64,000 nucleotides of DNA from Endocalyx cinctus. Lineage: Eukaryota > Ascomycota > Sordariomycetes > Amphisphaeriales > Apiosporaceae. A model generated the notes under the pieces. The model was not told the origin of the DNA, did no database searches, and saw only the letters and a list, made by a program, of their open reading frames with translations. Each line of letters opens with the position of its first letter. The first letter of the stretch is position 1. The position numbers and the translations under genes were made by a program. Of this stretch, positions 19,949 to 32,717 are shown in pieces. The stretch is taken from the NCBI GenBank assembly GCA_001600455.1, contig BCKC01000005.1, positions 2,046,001 through 2,110,000 of the forward strand. Direction: 5' to 3'.

Positions 19949-22900
19949 CAAGAAAAAGGAACATTGGGAATACTTCTACCGTGCCTTCTCTAAAGTACTC
20001 GTCTTGTGCCGTGGGGTTTATTTTAAAATTCCACGTGCATAGAAGATGATGCGGAGGATCATGCTAGACGGGAAGCAATGGTAATGATAATTAGCCCGAA
20101 GGAGGGTTTGTACCACAAGTTGTAACAATATCCTTCCGGGAAGAGTACGGTTTACGGCCACGCTCCTGTCCCCTAGCTAAGCTTGAAACTGACGGGTGTA
20201 TACGATCTAACAGTAGTTACACCTGATATTATTACCATTCTATTTCTTACCGGCTCAAACTTCTCACCGTAGGCTAATTGATCCTTTTTAGCGTGGTGAA
20301 ACGATTTACAGACTCCTGTTGGCTGGTTTCATATTTCTGTCTACAACTCGCCACATCGTTATGTACTCAACCAGGTAGCTGTAAATGGCCATTGAACCTT
20401 ATGAGACAATGATATAAGCATGTATTGAGACAAAACTTTTCTCGATCAGGTAATAAACTCGACTATCTTCGATCAAAGAGGGGGGGAGGGTTCACCGTTC
20501 GTAGTGTACACATCGCGCGCTCTACGCTGGATAATCAACCCGACAGAACGGACTGTAATTACTTAGCATAAATTTAGACCTCGTACATAGAAAATACCAC
20601 TTTCCATAACGTAGATGGATATTCTTACTCCATCTGGTGATCTTAGTCGAGCTTGATAAAAGTACCCCCTTTCTACCTCCACTCTTGTTAACGTAGCATT
20701 ATCGCTTTTCATGTTACCTTGAAAGTCCAGATATCTAGATACTTCTTTTTCATAATTTACATAGCCAAACCGGCACTTTGTCCCTCCAGATCGATCTATA
20801 CCAAGATCAATACGTACATACACGCCCTTCCCTCCCTCCACCTCTGCTCTTCTTACCTCAAGTCTTCTAGAAGATAGGATTACTAATTTCACTACGTGGA
20901 AGAGGAAAGAAAAGGGTGACGCAACGGGAAAATAAAAGAAAGATTCAGCCAATCAACCAACGATATCAAACTTACATCTCGTTATTGTCTCAGAGAACGG
21001 GCATAATTCGGGATAACTTTGGACAGACTTGTGTCACGTTACGCGACTACAAGCCCCAAGTACAAGGAATCAACGGTTATTCTTTCCACTTGAGAAGATT
21101 TAGACGCTTCATTTTCCCCCCCTCATCTATAGGCGCTGGCGTATCATCTTTCCTCTTCTATACAGGGTTTTACTTAGGATCTGGGGTAAGATAGATGCAG
21201 ATGGATTAGATAAAGGGGGGGGGGGGAGTTCATATACTAAGTCACTTAATTTATTTTCTTAACTACTTGCCTATTTACACTGCAATATATTACGGTATGA
21301 AACAAAGAACCATTCAGATAAACATGTGGCAGAAAAGTTGTTCAACCAATCCATTCAATGTTAATAAACAACACAATCTTATCTTCTAGTCTTTGCTCTG
21401 ACATGTACGTCATGAATATATCTCAAAGCATTGTAATAGAGGTGGGCTTTAACCACGCACGGCCAATAACTAATTGCACACCATATCACGAGGTAGCTTT
21501 TATATTCCATTCACTCATCCAGTGACATGTATCTCCATTTTCTCTATCTCAAGTGGGTACACTTTCTTCTTTTTCATTCTCTCAAATCTCGAAGCCTTCT
21601 GCCTGTGGGTAAAAAAAAAAAAAAAAGGAGTAATTAGAATATCTAACTTCTCTCCCGGTATTTCGCGATTTAGAATAAAGCGGGGATAAATAAACTATTA
21701 AATTCACTCGTGACACCGTCAAAGAAAAAAAAACCTTGGAAATATGCAGGGTCAGCTAAAATAACGTAGCCTTTGATAATCCAATCATAGATCTTGTAAC
21801 AGGGCGATTAGCCACGATAGCCTCAAGCAAATCTCCCCCATTTTCTCTACCAATTAAAACAATACAAAAATCGCCTATTTTTACTTGATTCTCTTCTTAT
21901 TGTTGATAAATTTGTTCTAACTCAATGGTGGTTGGTTGGTGGTTACGCACAAAAGAGGAGAAGAAAAAAAAAGTCGAGGAGAGTGAGGCGGTGACACATA
22001 TTCGATGCTACGCGCTGAGGATCAATAAGTGAATGTGTTAACTCACGAGTTATTAATTATCATTCACACATATTATAGAGACGTCTATAATTCATTTGAT
22101 AAGCTCTAGTTGGTCACTTTCTTCTTCATGTCATCTTCTATCTCCACCTCCCCTCTTTTTTTTTTTTTTTTTTTTTTCTTCAACGAAAATGGATCAGGCT
22201 TTCACCCCCTTTTCTCCGAGCCAATATGATCCGCGCTTAGAGAAAACATTGAATATAGTTTCGCTAGGCACATACGTGTTATTAAGTCCTTCATTCATTC
22301 AATGATTCAATAAATCGTCTGAACAAGATCATTCACCATATCCACGGCATCACGATCCCAGCTAAAGAATTCCAATCTCCACTTTGATGCCCAAGAATAC
22401 TTTTTGATAAATAGGGCGGACTAGTAAAAGGTGCTCACAGAGGCCTAATTTAACTAGAAAGGGGTTCTTTTTGGCTCAAAGAGTTACTCTTTCTCGAAAT
22501 TCGAGAATAGATAACATCTATAGATCATTTATGTCGTATCCATTGGTAACATTTAGCTCTAATAATACCACCCAAATATTCACTTGTTTCGTCATGGTTA
22601 TCATTGACGTAGACACACAGAATCCACTCTTCCTCTACCATGACTCCACTACTCTTACTTGCAGAATGTGCTTACTGGCTGATATATAGGTCACTTCATT
22701 AACTATAGGTCTGACACGGTTAAAACGGCGAGAAGAGGCCAATAGATTGACACCGTGTTGGCCTGCTTGACCTGACACCTGACCCAGTAAGTTGGTAAAC
22801 CCCCTGAGAAGAGGGGGTAAAGTTTCCCTCGTCTTCTATACACTCTCAGGGGGGGCTATCATTTCTGTACTACCTAGAATTTTACAAAAGATCATATTAG

Positions 22901-24115
22901 TAATAAGTCATCATCTTCTCGTGTAATTATGCAGTACTTTTGCCACAGGGGGGCAGTCCCATTTGGCCCTGGAATCTATGTCATGTATCTCTGTCATCTG
23001 GCTCTTCTGGAATTTGATGATTACTCTAGTAAATACTTCAAGCTTTTCTACTTGATGGCAGGTTGATATATATTCAGTAAATTTAAGTTCCAAATCATTA
23101 GAATCACTTGATAGATAATAAGTACAATAGAGTACAAACGTGCATATCAAGGCTAGTTTTCAAGGGAACTCATCGCATTGTTGGTTGCAAATAACAACTG
23201 TAACTAAGAGATAACTAGGTTAAAAAACTACGTAGTTACCAAAGGGTATATCCCCGACCAGGTGCCCCTAGGCATGTTCTGATAAAAAATAATGGCGCTC
23301 ATCCTGCTATGACACGCACACAGACAGATACACATATGCATACACATACACATATAGCCCCCATCCATCGCTTTCCCTGCCTCTTCCTGCCTCGTTTTCG
23401 GTACTTCATAGTGCCTCTCTGATGACAAATCACAAAGGAGCCTGTTAGAACCGATGCTTCTTCTCCTATCTTCCTTCAATTTCATCCCCAGTCGATATCT
23501 TTTTTTTTATTTCATTTTTGGTATTTTCTTGGAAACAAATGTCAAAGAGTTGACAGTGTGGCTTTAAGACAAGCATATAGGGAGGTAAACGCAATGAGGG
23601 TAGAAAATAAAACGGACAAACATTCAATGGCCACTTTACCAACCATATATGGTAAACAAAGTAAGTTGACAAACAAAGTATGTCTCATTTGAATGAGATT
23701 GTGAATACCGAAAGAGCAAAAAGACCAGAGAAAACAACAACAACAACAAGGCAGCACCCCTCCTGTCTCCTCCAGAGACCCAAGCGATAAAGAAATGCAT
23801 GCAGAAAAGGGGCAACGAAAATTTACCGCTTTGACCTCCTTGTGATAAGGTCGAGAAAGTAGCTAGCTTCGAGCATACCATGCATGACATCCCTTCTTCG
23901 TATAGACATATGAGTGATTGTCACAAAGAAATTCAGTTGAGCTGAAAAGCCCTGATGAAAATGAAGGAATAGAAAAAATTTCCTACAGGAAGTGACCTGT
24001 TTTTTTTTTTGTTTTAGTACATTTTATTTATTTTTCTTCTTTTTTCTTTGATTTTGTGACTCCATCTGCCCCGGGAGTAAGTGAGTGGAGAACTGTGTTC
24101 TTCGTAGTTGAGGTA

Positions 24116-24119
<4 letters not shown>

Positions 24120-24151
<32 letters not shown>
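24120..24151. repeat. Poly-T tract (32 T)
   Basis: Uninterrupted T run, likely variable in length between isolates and prone to sequencing error. Confidence 0.85.
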
Positions 24152-24672
24152 CGGTATCCCGATTCAGTAAATTCAGGACATAGGAAACTCCAAAGAGTTC
24201 GGTAAAAACAAAAGCAATACACTATGGAAATGCAATGGGTTCGGTTCATGAGTAATTGGACGTTGAGCTCCGCAGACCCATTGATTTTTTATGTGTAAAC
24301 CAAGGTTCAATTCCATGCTCTTGAATATGAATCTTTCCTCCTCACAAGAATAATAAATAAACAGTATAGCGTTCAACGTGATGGTTGCTGATTATAAAAA
24401 CGTGATGACTTGGAGAAATGCAAATATATGCAGGGGGGTTGTATGCAGCATCGAGAGGATAAGCGTTCGAGGTGGCTAAGTAGATTGCAGATAGTAATTA
24501 GCCACTCAATCTCCAGAAAGAAAAAAAATCAAAACAGTTGCATGAAGAAGAGGAGGCAGCATACATCCTGGGATTGTGTAGACCTGCTATTTCTTGGCGC
24601 ATCCATATGCATGAAGAGCAGGGGGGGGGGAGAAAAAAAAAAAGGTGGGTGCCGGCCGACTCCAAAAACTTT

Positions 24673-26533
24673 TTAGTGCTGGAAAGAACCGCCGGCGGTG
24701 CCATCATCCCATCCCATGTAGTTGCTCATCCTGTCTCCGGAGATGGGGTCCGCGTTCGAAAACAGCGTGTTGAACGCAGCGGGCAGGGCAGGGAGGGCAG
24801 GCAGCGCGGGCGTGGGTGCCGGCATGCATGCCGAGGTCTGGGTCGTCGAGGGACCCTGGTAGATGCCGGCCAGGTCGCCCAGCGAATAGGGTTGCTGCCC
24901 CGGGTGGCCCTGCAGCGCGTACCCTTGATGGTGGCATGGCGAGCTCTGCGGGTTGGGCCCGTAGATGTATTCCTGATTCCCGGCTTGGTTCGGAACCGTC
25001 ATGGAGTTTACTGATTCTTGGAATTGCTGCGACTCTCTCATGGCCGCGTTATTATTATCGGAAGGTGTCATGGCGTTGGAGCAGCTGCTTTCCCCGTTCA
25101 CGCCATAGTAGTATCCCGATGGGGGCCCGTATATCGATTCTCGTAAAGTGTCCCGCTGGCTGCTCAGGATGGGAAGGGGTGCGGTGCTTTGATCTTGGTT
25201 CGTGCGTTTTGTCACCCCGGAACTCTTGCGCTTCGTAGAACTGCCGCTTTTGCGAGCTCTCGTCGATGACGAGTTGGTGCGGCTCATCGCGCGAGACGTA
25301 GAGGTTTGGCGACGACCGTTATTTCCTTTGCGATAACGGGTTGTGCTTTGTACGCCGTCACGTACAGCCCAATCCTCGAGGAACCAAAGGGTAGACTTCT
25401 TCGTCTCGCTTGGTTCGTTGTTTGGCTCTTCTTCAGGATCCGGTTTTCGCTCACGCTTCACGAAGGCCTTTATATATAGTTAGTGAATCAGTAATGAGTA
25501 AAGTTTTGCCGGATACAGTAGACTAAGTCAAAGGAGACATTTTCAAGGGTATTGTATTCAATCATTCACATACCGCATTCATGCTCAGATTATGTCGAAT
25601 ACTATTCTGCCAACCCTTTTTATCTGTCTTGACGGCCTTCTCGGTATTATCGCGAAACCACTGATATATCTCCTGCAATGACATTGCACGCTTATCTGTA
25701 CTCATGAAAGCACGATAGATAAGCTGCGCGTACGGTAGCACTGGTCGAGAGCTACCCTCGCTTTCTGATGCGTCTTCGGCTGGAGTCTCCGAGGTTTTTT
25801 CATCGCCGTCTGGCGTGTCAGGGACAGCAGCATCTTCCTTCGGCTGCTGGGAAGATTCATGAGCAGAGGGGATTGGCTCGGGGTCAGAAATGCTCGGAAG
25901 TCCACCGCGAACTCTTGGCTCTGATTCTCCTGCTGTGTTTTGACCTTCACAAGAAGAAGCTTCGTAGGATGATGGCACAATAGGTGGAATGAATAAATCA
26001 TCATCCAGCTGTACCTGCCTACATCCTGTCATCGTAAACGGAGGTAACTGTTCGGACTGCTTCCACAACGATTGAGAAACACCCAATTGCTGAGGTTCAG
26101 GAGATGGCCAATACGGCGGGCTGACGGCTGAGGAAGAATCCGCGTTGTAGTCGAACGTGTGTTGAGTAGTAGCAGACGGTCCACTTGCGGGAGAGCTATG
26201 GTAAGAGTAGTTCTCCAGATCTTCTCCCTCATAGACGGTAGAGGGTGGTGTCAGTGTTAACCACATGCGTGGCGACGAAGAAAACAAAGTACCGGGATGA
26301 GCTTGCTGACGAGGATAGGAGTGAAGATCCGTATTGAGAGATATGGATAATGAAGATAACTGGCTTGTATCGACTGGCTGCGAAGTGGTTGGCAAGTTGA
26401 GGAACGGGTCTTCCACACCGCCAAAGGCGGCGAGGCTGTCCGTTGATTGCGTCGCGCAACGCCGCCTCTGATCGGCAGATGAGGTAGAAGAATGACTATT
26501 GACGGGTTGACCGTCACAAAAGCTTGTGTGCAT
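24673..26533 (-). CDS. Forkhead (FOX) transcription factor
   Basis: Nuclear DNA-binding regulator. Two exons on the minus strand, 26533-25574 and 25467-24673, give 584 residues. The forkhead winged-helix domain begins near residue 267 (PYAQLIYRAFMSTDKRAMSL), continues with EIYQWFRDN and the recognition-helix segment GWQNSIRHNLSMNA (307-320), and resumes after the intron with AFVKRERKPD and STLWFLEDWAVRDGV. The intron falls exactly at the end of the recognition helix, phase 0. The N-terminal 265 residues and the C-terminal 200 are Ser, Pro, Gln and Asn-rich, as expected for activation regions; basic runs after the domain could be nuclear localisation signals. Fungal forkhead factors control cell-cycle genes, morphogenesis or secondary metabolism; I cannot assign the orthologue. 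The gene is flanked by unusually long noncoding DNA on both sides (9.4 and 4.3 kb). Confidence 0.9.
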
Positions 26534-26935
26534 CCCGAGAAAACCTTTTTGGTCAAAAGAAAAGAGAGCAGCGAATATTTTTTTTTCTTAAACCCGGTAC
26601 TCAAACAAGTATCGGGAGGGAAGAAAGGTACCGGTTTTAGCTTAGACAATAGAACCGACGAAAAAGACGATGAAGTCGAATCCGTTTAGGTATCAGATTT
26701 GTCTATGTATTAATTAAGTTAAATTGACAGGAAGGGACCCGGAAACAAAAACAATGGAATACATAGATCAGCGGATGGATCAGGCGAGAGACGGAAACAA
26801 AGCTGGGGAGGAGGAAAGAATGAGGGGGGAAACAATCATGTAAGTATGAGTATTTCTTTGCTTAGGTACGTTAGGTGGGTATGGTTACGGATAGGGGTAG
26901 TAGTGTTATACGTATGCGTGCTTAAGCATGCAAAG

Positions 26936-26966
26936 CATGTGTGTGTGTATGTGTGTGTGTATGTGA
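26936..26966. repeat. GT microsatellite
   Basis: Interrupted (GT)n with ATGT units in the presumed 5' leader or promoter of the forkhead gene. Confidence 0.75.
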
Positions 26967-27840
26967 ATGTTGTTTTGATGTAGCAGTAGCAGTATACCTT
27001 AAAGGATGGTGTGTATATGTGGGTATTGTACGTATGCAAGTACGTTTGTCTGTGTAGTATGTGTATGTAGTAGATATGTTCGAAAGGGAAAAGAGTCAGA
27101 ATTAAAGATTGTTGTTCTCTAGAAGTCTTTACGGAAGGTGACAAATTTATTTCGAAGACAAATTCTGTATAACTTTAACGAGTTCTTTTTTGAAAGCAGA
27201 ATGTGCTATGACGGTACATATTTATAGCCACGAATATGGGTAGTAATCACGAGAGGGTCTCTTCGTCTAATAAAGGTAGTTGAACAAGCGAAGAGGTATA
27301 CTTATAAAAACGAAATGAAATAACACGCCCAAGATCTACGAGAGCCAGCTCTAAGCCTTACAGGTAATGGAATGCAGGCAGTGGGAATACAAGTAATAAA
27401 ATGCAGGTGGTGGGATACAGATAGTAGAAGAAGAACGTGGACTGTGTACGGTGGGATTTCCCAAGGTCTACAGACTAGAGAATGATTCCTCCTTAGAGGC
27501 TGGAAGGCAGAAATTAGAGTAATGCTGTAACTCTCTCGACATAATTATCGAACTAGACCTAGAATATGTGTGTTATGATGTGTAGATACAAAAGATGTAC
27601 ATGCATACTGAAGTCAGGATTGTATACGTTCTACCTTAGCATTTACTTGTGGGTCCCAGAACGGTAAGTAGCTATAGGGTAACTACTAGGTATACATATA
27701 CGGTATAAATACCAACCTTGCATCGTCAAATGAGAGATCTTGCCCTATTAATTTATATACTCACCCCCCTCCCCATCCTATCCATTTCTTCGTTCTACAT
27801 TATTATGAATGCCTGTCAGACTGGCAGAAAGGTACCAAGG

Positions 27841-27888
27841 TAGATAGATATGTATGTATATATGTATATATGTATGTCTACGTATGTA
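27841..27888. repeat. TATG/TAGA-type microsatellite
   Basis: Imperfect tetranucleotide repeats of tatg and taga with TA steps. Confidence 0.65.
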
Positions 27889-30266
27889 ATATGCGGTATA
27901 TTCACCCTGTCAAATTCGGTTACTTTTTACCTGGTGAACATAAACCCCGGTATGCAGCCCCATGTACTATACCCATGTCATGTACCTAGTTATAATGCGT
28001 ACGGGTAGAGATTCCAGATCCTGAACCAAAAGTGGAAATGGTAAGTTGACGCAAGGAGATGGATAGAATTTCATGTACTGCAGAATTACAAGACTTTTAA
28101 GGAATAGCAGAAGTGATAGATGCTCGAAACCTTAGCATATCTGGTTATCTTCTTCTAGATCTGTTTTATTAGAGTATTTATCTACGTGCACGTCAGATAT
28201 AGACATAAAATATCTATTTACTAAAGTAGTTAGCCGATTTATAAAATATTAAATATAAATACGACGTAAACTCGCTCGTTTCTTCTTCTTTAAATCTACA
28301 GATAAAACGTGTAATAAACAATTATACACGCCTACGTACTGTGTGCTGAACGCGGGCAGCGTGGGTTAATGAAGATGTATAAGTATACTACCAAGGTGCG
28401 TAACTTAAGAAGTAAGTAACTAGGTACATACAAGTACACACATATCGAATTAAGATAATGTACATTCTTTAAGGGGTTTAGGTAAAGTAACCCTTGTCTT
28501 TTCGTTGTAGTACCGAATAAGTGGTTCGTCATGTGGGATATGAGATGTGAAATGTGGGCATGGAGCGATGATGCGCTGCCCGTCCGGCATCGTTCATGGG
28601 GCTCCATGTCCATTCACCGCACTTCAAGACAGTCAATAGTTATCTACATTGGTTATCATATTAATCTGATCAGATCAAATACGCAAAATTTCCGTTTCAT
28701 CTGCTTGAAATATCTAACCCTCTTCAGTCTAGTCGTTATCTAATTTATCTAATTATTATCTTCTATTTATTTTTTATTTTAATATTTTTATTTTTCTAAA
28801 TAATTATTCTATTGCAGTTTTCATTTTCAGTTTTATTCGTCTTCTTTTTCATATACACCCGGTGTATTGTACCATACCGACTACGTATGTCGCGTCACCT
28901 ACTAAGCTGCTCACTGCCCTCTATGTACTCCCGTTTATTTGTGACCGATACTAAGAAGTGGCGTGGCTGTACTGAAAGAGTGTACCTCACGTAGGTATTT
29001 CATAGGACCAACCGGCAAATAATAATGCGCATGCGTTAGTTAGCACATGTGTGTATCTCTCTGTGTGCGTTTGTGTTGCCTACTTTGTCCATTACATTAG
29101 AGACGCATATGGGAGGCCCCTCTGCCACCCCATCTGGGAAGCATGTTGTTAAGGTCTGCATATGCTGCGTAGTGTACAAACGGATTGCATTTCTTTCCTT
29201 TTTTTTTCTCTCTTGACCCTTTTCGAGCTGCCAAAAATATTCCCATGCACGGAACATTTCATATCAGAAATAGAATATCTCGGGAATATTCTCTGTTTTG
29301 TATTAACTTGGCTATGGTGTAGAGAAAGAAACATAGTAGATAATTATAGCGCCTGACAGGAAAAGTAAGGGAGCGTGTTCGGTACATCAGACCACTCTAA
29401 GCTAGATTTAACCGCTGCTACACAGGTATACTTTACCTATTGTAAAGTGACAGCCGAGCCTGATCAAAATATTGGCCGGTGGCATAGGCATACTGTAGGG
29501 TAAAGAGGGTAGAAGCATTCAAGGCCTTCTCCTAGTGAAATGGTATATTTATACTACGTCGTAGAAACCGTCTACTAGACCTCTGGGAAACGGGACGAGG
29601 TCCGTAAAAACAATAGCATTGTTTACCGAATAGGAAGTACGCGTAGTAATTTTTAACAAAGGTGGGAAGCTAAATCCCAGAAGTAAAATGGAAAGACGGC
29701 GAGAGAAAATAAGTGAGAGTCCGACGCACAACATTTGCAGCGCCGCGGCAATATGGGCTACAAATCCGCCTCGGAAGCCTGCATCACTCGTTGAAATTTT
29801 TTTTTTATCTTTCACTGTCAAATTTCGCCAAAGGCCAGCCCATACTAGCCAATCAACTGTCACACAGCCTCCAGTACTGGCGAGCTTTCAGCAGCCCTAT
29901 TAATGTTAAGGGGGTCTTGGGTAAAAGTATCCCCCGGCTAGTGACGCCTCTTGACCGCCCGTTCATCAGGACCACTCCGCGCCTTCCAGAACGCTGATGG
30001 GTCCCGTAAATATGCAAAGCGCCTCTGTGTTTATTATTATTCTCTAAATAAACAATTAAATAGAATAGAGTTAAATTAAAGAGGAAAGGGGCAAAAAAAA
30101 AAAAAAAACTCGCTTACTAGCCTCTATCTCAGGATCGTAGCCGTGGATATTCACTTAGCAATACCTTAAGGAAATTAACCGACAGAATATCAATGATAAT
30201 GTGGTAATACTGAAGCGAGGAGGGCGGTTGTCAATGAGAAATGCCCCTGCCACTATAATGCGCCCC

Positions 30267-30308
30267 GTCTGTCTTTGCAAGGCCAGAGGCCTTGCTCAGA
30301 AGACAGAC
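30267..30308. repeat. Strong 42-base stem-loop
   Basis: The outer arms gtctgtctt and aagacagac (9 bp, perfect) and the inner arms gcaaggcc and ggccttgc (8 bp, perfect) close on an AGA loop, with one unpaired base on the left and four on the right between the stems. Up to 17 base pairs in 42 bases is far beyond chance for a random 42-mer. Confidence 0.7.
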
Positions 30309-30799
30309 CGAAAATTTGTCGGGACCGCCAAGTTTCTTCTGTGCGAGGTGAAATTGCAGCATATGCGGTGTTCTTCAGAACGTCCTCGATCACGATTAAT
30401 GGTTCTATCCGTTAGCCCCACAATCTACATGTGTAGTCATGCCTCCCAGGAATATCGCTGATGTCTAAATTACTAGGCTACTCGGGTAAATGGTAAGACA
30501 CCATGATATCAGACAGTTGGGAAAATGAGGCAGTAGTTCTCCGGGCACCGTGTCACCTTGATCAGAGCAAATCAAAACACAGAATAACGTAACCATTTCA
30601 TCATTGCGTACGTAGAGAATTAAGTCTGCATGCGTGACTGATGTTAGGTCACTGTCCACGGCACACACCGCCACGAGATTCCTAGGATGCTCACACTAGC
30701 TTTTTATCGTCGCATCCCCCATACTATCCTACACTGATCACCGAACCCGTTTGCTCGCCAAAGAACATAACTTTTGAAAATGCTCTCGAAGTCTTGGAT

Positions 30800-32717
30800 T
30801 TATTTTCGGTAGAAGATCTGTGCGAAACATGTCAGCGAGATAGATATACACATTTGTGGAACGTGGGTTAGATAATCTTACTCTTTTGAATTGGAAGTGA
30901 AGTTGGAGAATACCCTGCAAGATTGGAACGTCAGCTAAGACATGACTCAAAGGTGAATGACACGCAATAGGAGGTTATAGAACTACACGTCCGCGCGCTA
31001 AGCGGCTACACGGGCGTGGCTGACACTTGTTTTACCAGGTGACCGAATCATATGTGATAGTAGGCGCCGTCAAATTTGACTTGCATGAGACTTTAACGTC
31101 TTTCAACGACGCAGTTACATAAACAAAAACGTTTTAGAGCCCAATACCGTATGTGATAAGAGCATCGCAAGACAGCGCCATTTTTCATAGAAATAAAGTA
31201 GTGAAAACAAAATAGATAAAACAAATGGCGGCGGAGGATAGGATTTAACACAAGATAAGAATAAAATAAATATAACTTACCTTGTCAAAACTGCTCTTGA
31301 ACCCACGATCCCTTTTGGCACTGTAATCCCACTCGCGGTCGACGATCCGGAAAGCGATATCATGGTAAGGAGGACCTGCAATGAATCGAATCAAACATGT
31401 GTCTTCCTGCCCGGCAGGCGCGAATGATTCTCCCCTTCTCCTGCCGTGCTCTCGAATTATCTTGAACGTTGGAGCTTTGGTCTTGTCGATAAGGTCGGGA
31501 TAGAATATGTTGAACTTGTAGCCTTGAACCACTTTCGGGGGCGGATTATCGTGGTCATAGTGAGTTTGGTTGTACTTGTTCCATTCATAACCCATCTGCA
31601 CGCGGTTAAAATACCGTGGTTTTCGGGGCCTGTATTTATCCGCCCAAAGAGGTTTCGTCGCACTCGGTACAGTTTCTTCAGCAGTGAATATTTCCTCGTT
31701 TTCATTTATTCCACGAGCGACCTCTCGCTCATATAGAGCCTTGGTTGCTTGCGAGAAATCCTCATTACTAGTTGCTGCAAATCTCTCCGTGCCGGGAGGC
31801 GGTGCGCTTGTAGTGCTGGCAGAAGGTGCAGCTGGAGCGCCCAGTTTCGGATTTGATGAGGATTTCGATGATTCGGCTTGGGATGTGTTGGAATGTTTGG
31901 GTACAGTTGTAGACGCTGACGCTGTTGAATTGTACAATGCCTCGGCTCTCTCCGGATCCTGTTCTCTCAACAGTTTCATCCTGTTTTCCTTGATTTCCTC
32001 AAATATTATGTTCAGCTTAGCCTTCGCTTTGAATACCTGCAGACTCTTGAGAAGTTGTTCCCAGTAGTCTGTATCCATAACTTCATCGGACCATAGCTTC
32101 GCCTCGATCTGCTTTTCCAACTTCTCTAGCTGCTCGAGGTTCTTAGGACCTAATATCTTATCGACGTCTGAAATGACTGAATTCACAGCACGACCTTCAG
32201 GGCCAGCGGGGTTTAGTTTCTGACGCCTGTCGGCTGCGAGAGTCTTTAAAGATTCCCAATATTCTTTATTCCTTTCGTTGATCTCGAGTGTATGGTAGGA
32301 GGTAATTTCGGCATCTAGGACCTTTAACTCAGGCTCCTTCAGCTTTTCGATAATATGGAGAGGTGATGGAACATCTATCTGAACGTCGGTATCTTCGTCA
32401 TCGAAAGCATCACGATCCGATTCTATGTATCGCAAGTTGAAAGCCAACAAGTCGATAGGTTGGGCGCGTCCTTCTCGAACTCGAATATCGGCCTTCTTCT
32501 TTGATTGCTTCAGAACGAATTTGTCCTCGTCAGCTACAAAGCGTCGCGACTGTTCATCTTGACTGAGATACTTTTGATTCTCAGCGATCGTAGACTTGTT
32601 ACGGTTTGGCTTCTTAGACTTTGTGACTCTGGAGTTGGTGTCTCGCCTGGGTGATGTAATGTCACGGCGAGGGGGTGACTTACGCCCGTCTATCATAGCT
32701 CGTCGACCAGGATCCAT
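30800..32717 (-). CDS. Cactin, conserved spliceosome-associated protein
   Basis: Cactin is a nuclear protein of the late spliceosome; the fission yeast orthologue Cay1 affects telomeres and splicing. Three exons are traced on the minus strand: 32717-31281, 30914-30882 and 30817-30800, giving 495 residues. The N-terminus is basic and Ser/Arg/Pro-rich. The middle domain (about 60-260) is helical and charged, with DLLAFNLRYIES and the DKILGPKNLEQLEKLE segment. The C-terminal cactin domain starts near LWADKYRPRKPRYFNRV and runs through RIVDREWDYSAKRDRGFKSS. The two short last exons supply the invariant ending GILQLHFQFKRIFYRK, which proves the splicing model; reading through the first intron instead gives a short unrelated tail. 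Intron 1 is 366 bp, long for this window. Confidence 0.9.

Larger units (their letters stand above)
15302..24672. other. 9.4-kb gene desert
   Basis: No reading frame here has an ATG start, reasonable length and protein-like composition. The interval holds long homopolymers (T tract near 22156-22177, T32 at 24120-24151, G run near 21216-21229), a G-quadruplex-type motif at 19921-19948, small hairpins at 16379-16414 and 18047-18086, and a repeated aaccgcatgctaccc motif at 18327 and 19607. It lies downstream of both NEJ1 and the forkhead gene, so it is shared 3' flank or may hold long noncoding RNA or distal regulatory DNA. Confidence 0.55.
26534..30799. other. Noncoding block upstream of the forkhead gene
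   Basis: 4.3 kb between the forkhead start and the cactin 3' end. No gene was supported. It contains GT-rich microsatellite DNA at 26936-26966, a TATG-type repeat near 27841-27888, AT-rich sequence around 28750-28810, and a strong hairpin at 30267-30308. It probably includes the forkhead promoter and a long leader. Confidence 0.5.

Noticed and set aside
20563..20952. 129-residue open frame on the minus strand in the desert
   Set aside because: It begins at TTG; the only internal ATG leaves about 50 residues with no recognisable domain.
24304..24314. ggttcaattcc resembling a tRNA B box
   Set aside because: The surrounding bases do not form a T stem, acceptor stem or A box.
24538..25461. Plus-strand frames over the forkhead C-terminal exon
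   Set aside because: They overlap the forkhead coding exon in antisense and have Arg/Gly-rich shadow composition.
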